From: Actinocorallia sp. API 0066
GTDB lineage: Bacteria > Actinomycetota > Actinomycetes > Streptosporangiales > Streptosporangiaceae
DNA length: 64,000 nucleotides
Direction of reading: 5' to 3'
Assembly: GCF_020991275.1 (NCBI RefSeq)
Contig: NZ_JAJLQY010000002.1
Location: forward strand, 372,001 to 436,000
Shown: in pieces, positions 59,069 to 64,000 of the stretch
Layout of the letters: every line of letters starts with the position of its first letter
Numbering within the stretch: the first letter of the stretch is position 1
The notes under the pieces: generated by a model
Database searches by the model: none
The model's input: only the letters and a program-made list of their open reading frames with translations
What the model was told of the DNA's origin: nothing
Translations under genes and position numbers: made by a program

Positions 59069-59485
59069 TCACACGGGCGTGGGCTCCGGTGCGGCTTCCG
59101 TGGCGGCGGTGACGACCGGGGGGAGCCGTAGGGCGGCGTGCACCGAGCCACCCGTCAGGGCGACGCGGAGGCCCGCGAGCTCGTCGGCCGTGAGCGGCCA
59201 CGGCACCCGCGCGGTCAGGGTGATCTCGGCGACGCGCGGAGGCGCGCCCGGCGCCATGGTGAAGTCCACGCCGACTTCGAGGCCCGAGTACGGCAGCCCG
59301 TGCTCCTTGAGGTGGCGGCGCCCGTTGTGGGCCGCGCAGGCGGCGACCGAGGCCACGAACAGCTCGGGCGCGGTGGGTCCCGCGTCGTAGCCGCCGGCGC
59401 AGGGCTGGTCGACGTGGAAGACGTGGTCGCGGATGAGGATGGCGAAGGAGTCCTGGTCCTGGTGGACGACGGTGATCTCGTTCAT
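59069..59485 (-). CDS. OsmC-family protein
   Basis: This 138-aa OsmC/Ohr-fold protein has GPTAPELFVASVAACAAHNG with the conserved Cys of the family. A first Cys lies in DQPCAGGYDAG rather than at the usual beta-strand site, so peroxidase activity is uncertain. ATG 59485 (MNEITVVHQDQDSF) gives a normal start. It lies between two universal stress protein genes, which suggests a stress role. Confidence 0.85.
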   Translation of the reverse strand: MNEITVVHQDQDSFAILIRDHVFHVDQPCAGGYDAGPTAPELFVASVAACAAHNGRRHLKEHGLPYSGLEVGVDFTMAPGAPPRVAEITLTARVPWPLTADELAGLRVALTGGSVHAALRLPPVVTAATEAAPEPTPV

Positions 59486-59760
59486 GGCGGTTCCCCTCTT
59501 TTCCCCATCGTGCGCGCGCGGCGCCCGCCCCGGCACCGCCCGAAGGGCACCCGCCGAAGGGACGTAGGTCACGGCCGCCCTCCGGGCCGGTGCCTAAGGT
59601 CCCTGACGCGCCGGGGCCTTCGGGCCGGACGGGCCCGGCGTTGTCCGGCTTTGATGGCCGTATGGCGAAATCTGGCGGTTGTCCGGACTGGATTGGGGTG
59701 AGGACCGGGCACACGGGACCCGTGCGCCGGGGCGGTCCTGAAGTCGGGGAGGGTGGGCTG

Positions 59761-60549
59761 ATGTCCGGTGTGGTGGTCGGTTGCGACGGCGGCCCCGAAG
59801 GGGAAGCCGCGCTTGACTGGGCGGTGGAGGAGGCGGCGGTCAGGGGGGTCTCGCTGACGGTCTGCGTAGCCTGGCAGTACCCGCCCGAGGGGATGGTCGG
59901 GATCACCGAGGACGACGCGGAGCGGGCCGCTCGGGACGTCCTCGCCCGGGCCCTCGCCAAGGCGGGCGACACGGCAGTTCCCCGAATGGAACGTGGCCTT
60001 CCTTCGACGTCGCTGCTGCGTGCTGCGGTGGGTGCGGATCTCCTTGTCCTGGGACCCACGCGGGCGGCCAACCCTGCGTCGCTGGGCGCGGGGTCCGTCA
60101 CCGCCAAGGTGCTTTCCAGCGCGACCTCCTCGATCGTGGTCGCGCGGGGCGCCAGCAACGGGCGAGGGGTCGTTGTGGGGACGGACGGCTCCGGCGGTGC
60201 GGAGGCGGCCGTGGCCCTGGCCCTCGTGGAGGCGGCCCACCGAGGCGTCCCCCTCACCGTCGTGCACAGGACCGAGGACGACACCGAACCGCAGGACGCG
60301 GCCACGAAGGTGCGCGCCTCCCTGGCGGCCCGCCCGGACGCCCGTCCCGACGTCGCGGTCATCGTGGACGCCGACCGAGGCGACCCGGCCGAAGCGCTCC
60401 TCGCCGCTTCCGCGTCGGCGGCGCTCGTCGTTGTCGGGGCGCGCGGCCTCGGCCCGGTGCGGGGCGCCGCCCTGGGCTCGGTGAGCCAGCGGCTCGTCCG
60501 CGAGTCCCGCTGCCCCGTCGCGGTCGCCAAACCCACCAAACCCATCTGA
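59761..60549 (+). CDS. Universal stress protein, tandem Usp domains
   Basis: This is a 262-aa double UspA protein. The first domain opens MSGVVVGCDGGPEGEAALDW; the second opens GVVVGTDGSGGAEAAVALAL and ends GARGLGPVRGAALGSVSQRL, then VRESRCPVAVA. The ATP loop is complete in the second domain and changed in the first (LGPTRAANPASLGAGSV). ATG 59761 follows GGGGAGGG. It is divergent from the OsmC gene. Confidence 0.88.
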   Translation: MSGVVVGCDGGPEGEAALDWAVEEAAVRGVSLTVCVAWQYPPEGMVGITEDDAERAARDVLARALAKAGDTAVPRMERGLPSTSLLRAAVGADLLVLGPTRAANPASLGAGSVTAKVLSSATSSIVVARGASNGRGVVVGTDGSGGAEAAVALALVEAAHRGVPLTVVHRTEDDTEPQDAATKVRASLAARPDARPDVAVIVDADRGDPAEALLAASASAALVVVGARGLGPVRGAALGSVSQRLVRESRCPVAVAKPTKPI

Positions 60550-60626
60550 CCCACCGGCCCCTTGGATGACATCCCTCCGCTGCTCACGGGCGGGACGGTA
60601 GGTGGCCCGCCGGTAGGATCGCCGTG

Positions 60627-61205
60627 ATGAACGGGACCTTGCGCAGCACCAGGGACATCGCGAAGGCGGCGGTCCGCGCCGAACTCGCGCGGGTGGCGTT
60701 CGAGATGTTCGCCCGCGACGGCTTCGACAGCGTCACCATCACGGAGGTCGCCGCAGCCGCTGGCGTCTCGCGCAGCACGTTCCTGCGCTACTTCGGCACC
60801 AAGGAGGACGCGATCCTTGGCGTCCTCGACGCGCAGGGCGCGGCCGTCGCCGGGGAGCTGCGCGGCAGGCCCGCCCGCGAGGACGACTGGACGGCCCTGC
60901 GCCGCGCGCTCGGCACCCTGCTCGCGCCCTACCTCAGCGATCCGGCGCGCGCCCTCACGCTGGCCCGGATGGTCAGGGACACGCCGTCGCTCTACGCCCG
61001 GCAACTGGAGAAGCACCACTCCTGGCGTCCGCTGCTGGCCGACGCGCTTGCCGAACGCGAGGGCACCGTGCCCGGCCTGCGGCACACCGTGCGGTCCGCC
61101 GCCGCCCTCGACTGCCTCGCCGCGGCCCTGGAGGCGTGGACGTCCGCCGAGGGCCGCCGCGACCTCCTCGCGCTCCTGGACGAGGCGTTCGCGGCGCTGC
61201 GCTAG
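60627..61205 (+). CDS. TetR-family regulator
   Basis: This is a 192-aa repressor. The helix-turn-helix is VTITEVAAAAGVSRSTFLRY, then FGTKEDAI, near residues 35-62. The C-terminal domain resembles the acyl-CoA-binding-like TetR_C group (LARMVRDTPSLYARQLEKHH). ATG 60627 is used; a GTG one codon earlier is possible. The VOC gene follows 43 bp downstream in the same direction. Confidence 0.86.
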   Translation: MNGTLRSTRDIAKAAVRAELARVAFEMFARDGFDSVTITEVAAAAGVSRSTFLRYFGTKEDAILGVLDAQGAAVAGELRGRPAREDDWTALRRALGTLLAPYLSDPARALTLARMVRDTPSLYARQLEKHHSWRPLLADALAEREGTVPGLRHTVRSAAALDCLAAALEAWTSAEGRRDLLALLDEAFAALR

Positions 61206-61248
61206 CCGCCCTGGTTCCCCGCCGCGCCCCGCAGGGCAGGACCGGAAC

Positions 61249-61644
61249 ATGCGGATCAAGAGGCTCGACCACCTCGTGCTCACCGTCGCCGACCCGGACC
61301 GGACGACGGAGTTCTACACGCGCGTCCTCGGCATGCGCGACGTCACGTTCGGCTCCGGCCGCAGGGCGCTCGCGTTCGGCGAACACCGCATCAACCTGCG
61401 CGTGGCGGGCCGTGAGCGCGGCCCTGAGGCCGCCAGGCCCACACCGGGCAGCGCGGACCTGTGCCTGCTCCTGGACGGCTCCCTGGACGACGCCAGCGCC
61501 GCGCTGGCCCGGCACGGCGTGCCCGTCGAGGTGGGCCCGGTGGAGCGGGACGGGGCGCTCAGCACCCTCGTCAGCCTCTACGTCCGCGACCCCGACGGCA
61601 ACCTCATCGAGCTCAGCGTCTACCCCGGCGCGGACGACGACTGA
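61249..61644 (+). CDS. VOC-family protein (glyoxalase/virulence-protein type)
   Basis: This 131-aa VOC protein opens RIKRLDHLVLTVADPDRTTE, then FYTRVLGMRDVTFGSGR. The second module ends VSLYVRDPDGNLIELSVYPG with the metal Glu. His in LDHLVLTV and Glu in NLIELS fit two of the usual metal ligands. It ends inside the 3' end of the convergent GlxA-type gene (25-bp overlap). The substrate is unknown. Confidence 0.87.
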   Translation: MRIKRLDHLVLTVADPDRTTEFYTRVLGMRDVTFGSGRRALAFGEHRINLRVAGRERGPEAARPTPGSADLCLLLDGSLDDASAALARHGVPVEVGPVERDGALSTLVSLYVRDPDGNLIELSVYPGADDD

Positions 61645-62582
61645 CCGAGCCCCCGGTGCCCGTGCCGGTAGGCCGACGGCGTCGTGCCCACGGCCGCGCG
61701 GAACCGTCTCCGGAAGTTGGCTGACGTGGCCAGCCCTGTGCGTCGGGCTATCGTCTCCACGGGCAGGTCCGTCTCCTCCAGCAGGGCCCGCGCGTGCGCT
61801 ATCCGCCGCTCCAGGAGCCACCGGCCGGGGGAGACGCCGAGGCGGTCGGCGAACCTGCGGCTCAGCGTCCGGGCCGAGGTGCCCGCCCGCTCGGCCATGT
61901 CCTCGACGGTGAGGGGCCGTTCCAGGTTCTCGGTGATCCACTCCAGCAGCGGGGCGAGGCCGTCCGGCGCGGGCCCCTGCGTAGGCAGGTCCGGGTACTG
62001 GCGTTGGCGGCCTTCCCGGTGCGGCGCGGCGGCGATCTGGCGGCCGATCCGCAGCGCGAGCGCCGCCCCGTGGTCGCGCCGCACCAGGTGCAGGCACACG
62101 TCGATGACGGTCGCGGACGCCCCCGCCGTCACGACGTCCCCGTGGTCGATGTAGAGGACCGAGGCGTCGGGCCGGACGCGGGGGAAGCGGCGGCTGAGCT
62201 CGCCCGCCAGATCCCAGTGGACGGCCGTGCGCAGCCCGTCCAGGAGGCCGAGCGCGGCGGGCACGAACACCCCGGCCCAGACGGTGATGATCCGGGCCCC
62301 GCGCGCGTGCGCCGCCCGCACGGCCGTCAGCACGTCCTCGGGGGGCCACCGCCACCAGGACGCCAGAAGGATCGTGTCGGCCTCCGCGAGCGCCTCCAGG
62401 CCGTCCCTGACGACGATGTCCGCGCCGAGCGTCGTCGACTGGAGTCCGGGCCGCTCCGCGCACACCCGGAACTCGTAGAGCTGCGGGATGTCGGTTCCGT
62501 GGTACCCGAAGACGGCGGAGGCGCACGTCACGGGATAGAGCTCCTGGTACGGGCCGACCAGGGCCACCACACGATGCCGCAT
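61620..62582 (-). CDS. GlxA-type regulator: DJ-1/PfpI domain plus AraC HTH
   Basis: This is a 320-aa regulator. Residues 1-170 form a DJ-1/PfpI-like domain (VVALVGPYQELYPVTCASAV, ILLASWWRWP). Residues about 220-310 are an AraC helix-turn-helix pair: ITENLERPLTVEDMAERAGT, SARTLSRRFADRLG and ETIARRTGLATSANFRRRFR. The nucleophile Cys of the DJ-1 fold is replaced (TVWAGVFVPAA), as usual in these regulators. It faces the MFS gene and may control it. Start 62582. Confidence 0.9.
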   Translation of the reverse strand: MRHRVVALVGPYQELYPVTCASAVFGYHGTDIPQLYEFRVCAERPGLQSTTLGADIVVRDGLEALAEADTILLASWWRWPPEDVLTAVRAAHARGARIITVWAGVFVPAALGLLDGLRTAVHWDLAGELSRRFPRVRPDASVLYIDHGDVVTAGASATVIDVCLHLVRRDHGAALALRIGRQIAAAPHREGRQRQYPDLPTQGPAPDGLAPLLEWITENLERPLTVEDMAERAGTSARTLSRRFADRLGVSPGRWLLERRIAHARALLEETDLPVETIARRTGLATSANFRRRFRAAVGTTPSAYRHGHRGLGQSSSAPG

Positions 62583-62654
62583 GGCAGGAAAGTATCGGAT
62601 CACGTCAATCCGGACACCTGTGGGGAGGCGGCGCCGTGTCCAGAATGAACTCCC

Positions 62655-63911
62655 ATGGAAACGAGCACGACCGCGACCCTGGAGCGCGGCGCCCCGGCCC
62701 CGGCCCGGCTGTGGACGAGGAACTTCGCCCTGTACTTCGGCGCCCGCGTGGTGTCCCTCGTCGGCGACGCGATGATGCCGGTGGCGGCCGCGCTGGTCGT
62801 CGGCCGGATCTACGGCATCTCCGGCGTCGGGTACGTCATGGCGGTGTGGACCGCCTCGATCGTGGTCTTCCTCGTGGTGGGCGGCGCGCTCTCCGACAGG
62901 TTCGGGGCGCGCACGATGATGATCCTCTCGGACGTCATAAGGCTGGCCGCGCAGGGTGCGCTGGCCGCCGCGTTCTTCACCGGGACGCCGCCCCTGTGGC
63001 TGCTCATGACGATGTCCCTGGTGTCCGGGATGGCCACCGCGCTGTTCCAGCCGGGCGTCAACGGGATGGTGCCGCTCGTCGCGGCCGACCCGCAGCGCGC
63101 CAACGGGGTGCTCAAGATCGCCGACGCGGGCGCGCAGGTGGGCGGCCCCGTCCTGGCCGGGACGCTGACGGCGGTGGCCAGCGCGGGCGTCGTCTACACG
63201 GTGGACGCGGCGACGTTCCTGGTGAGCGGCCTGTGCCTGGCGCTGATCCGCGGCCTGCCAGCCGCCGCGCGGGTGGGCACCGCCCTGGCGCGGGAGATCA
63301 GGGAGGGCTGGCGGGAGTTCCGGGCGCGGTCCTGGATGTGGTCCGTGATCATCATCTGGGTGTTCTTCGGCCTCCTGGTGTTCGGGCCTTCGATCCCCCT
63401 GGGCTCACGGCTCATCGAGGAGCGGCTCGGCGGCGCCGCCTACGGCTGGGTGATGGCCTCGCTCGGCCTTGGCACCGTCATAGGCGGGGTGATCGCCATG
63501 GTGCTGCGCCCGGCCAGGCCGCTCGCGGCGGGCGGCCTCGCCCTCGTCGGGTTCGTGTGCGTGCCGCTGACGCTGGCTTTGCAGCCGTCGCTTCCGCTGC
63601 TGATGGCGGGCCACCTGGTAGGCGGCTGCGCGTGGGCGTTCTGGTCGGTGATGTGGTCCACGAGCGTGCAGACCCAGGTGCCCTACGACGTGCTGAACCG
63701 GGTGACGGCCTACGAGATGGCCGGGTCGATCTCAGGGATGGCGGCAGGACAGGCCCTCGTGGGCCCGCTCACCAAGGTGGTGGCCCCACGCGACCTCCTG
63801 CTCGTCTCGACGGCCACCACGGCGGCCGTCTGCGCCGCGCTCCTGCTCACCCGTCCCGTGCGGAACCTACGGGCCCGTCCCTCCGCGCCGTTGAAGGGCG
63901 ACGCGAGGTAG
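62655..63911 (+). CDS. MFS transporter, 12 TM (MFS_3/EntS-like)
   Basis: This 418-aa membrane exporter opens with TRNFALYFGARVVSLVGDAM. Motif A-like segment GGALSDRFGARTMM lies after helix 2, and the internal repeat of 6+6 helices is clear. The family includes macrolide and siderophore exporters, but the substrate is unknown here. ATG 62655 is the start, 72 bp from the divergent GlxA-type gene. The gene downstream on the minus strand may be its ArsR/wHTH-like regulator. Confidence 0.88.
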   Translation: METSTTATLERGAPAPARLWTRNFALYFGARVVSLVGDAMMPVAAALVVGRIYGISGVGYVMAVWTASIVVFLVVGGALSDRFGARTMMILSDVIRLAAQGALAAAFFTGTPPLWLLMTMSLVSGMATALFQPGVNGMVPLVAADPQRANGVLKIADAGAQVGGPVLAGTLTAVASAGVVYTVDAATFLVSGLCLALIRGLPAAARVGTALAREIREGWREFRARSWMWSVIIIWVFFGLLVFGPSIPLGSRLIEERLGGAAYGWVMASLGLGTVIGGVIAMVLRPARPLAAGGLALVGFVCVPLTLALQPSLPLLMAGHLVGGCAWAFWSVMWSTSVQTQVPYDVLNRVTAYEMAGSISGMAAGQALVGPLTKVVAPRDLLLVSTATTAAVCAALLLTRPVRNLRARPSAPLKGDAR

Positions 63912-63916
63912 GGCGC

Positions 63917-64000
63917 TCACCTCCGGTCGTCCCCGGACGCGTCGGAAGGCCATCCGGCGGAGATGACAAGATCCTGGAGCCGGTGCATCTGCGCCCGGAA
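63917..64000 (-). CDS. 3' end of a gene running off the window
   Basis: The minus-strand frame ends at TGA (63919-63917) and reads FRAQMHRLQDLVISAGWPSD then ASGDDRR at its C-terminus. The codon pattern is that of a real gene. The helical basic end would fit a small winged-helix regulator beside the MFS gene, but 27 residues are too few to name a family. Confidence 0.45.
   Translation of the reverse strand, partial: FRAQMHRLQDLVISAGWPSDASGDDRR

Overview
The window is 64 kb of very GC-rich DNA from a filamentous actinomycete. The evidence is the codon bias, many GTG starts, an SsgB-type sporulation protein, a conservon-type sensor and roadblock pair, an XRE plus DUF397 locus, and a split aerobic cobalamin gene set. 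The gene mix resembles Actinomadura and its relatives (Thermomonosporaceae/Streptosporangiales), but the genus cannot be fixed from the sequence alone.

Layout. Bases 1-12,200 hold an amidase fragment, a DHA2-type exporter, a metallo-beta-lactamase-fold hydrolase and a cobalamin block: cobN behind a B12 riboswitch, divergent from cobG-cobH-cobIJ, then cobK and cobM with a PPOX-fold protein. Bases 12,400-25,200 are mostly housekeeping and accessory metabolism: deformylase, a penicillin-binding protein, an SDR, two small secreted peptides, TesB, an amidohydrolase, a rearranged CoA transferase facing an extended crotonase, and a two-gene conservon (cvnA-cvnB only). Bases 25,400-34,100 hold a three-domain adenylation/carrier/acyltransferase protein under a probable iron box, a TetR regulator, a Gly-Cys-Val tRNA operon, pabB-pabC, sthA, ssgB, a PGPGW membrane protein and a second tRNA-Val.

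Bases 34,200-47,450 form an accessory island next to that tRNA-Val. It carries murF-like and phosphotransferase genes, a membrane-protein/TetR pair with two identical-arm operators, a lone cas6, and five small CRISPR arrays (22 repeats, 17 spacers). No cas1, cas2, Cascade, Csm/Cmr or Cas9 gene is present. Each array is preceded by a conserved leader with a 46-bp dyad exactly 56 bp before the first repeat. Between the arrays sit two copies of a decayed radical SAM/SPASM fragment, two paralogous unknown proteins and a secreted protein that may be a toxin. One 493-bp segment is duplicated, with its left edge exactly at a CRISPR repeat. After array 4 come two DUF397 genes, an XRE regulator, a HATPase, a candidate 44-aa peptide and a murC-like ligase.

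Bases 47,700-58,000 look like a catabolic regulon: an acetoacetate-decarboxylase-fold protein, an aldehyde dehydrogenase, an Old Yellow Enzyme-like reductase, TetR, a quinone oxidoreductase, a bile-acid:sodium symporter homologue, a KstD-like flavoprotein and a PucR-type regulator. Two of these genes have near-identical promoters sharing an inverted repeat that also lies upstream of the TetR gene. The last 6 kb carry two universal stress proteins, an OsmC protein, TetR, VOC and GlxA-type proteins, an MFS exporter and the 3' end of a gene running off the window.

The part most likely to be new is the 38.3-47.5 kb array cluster: multiplied leader-array-cargo modules served by a lone Cas6.
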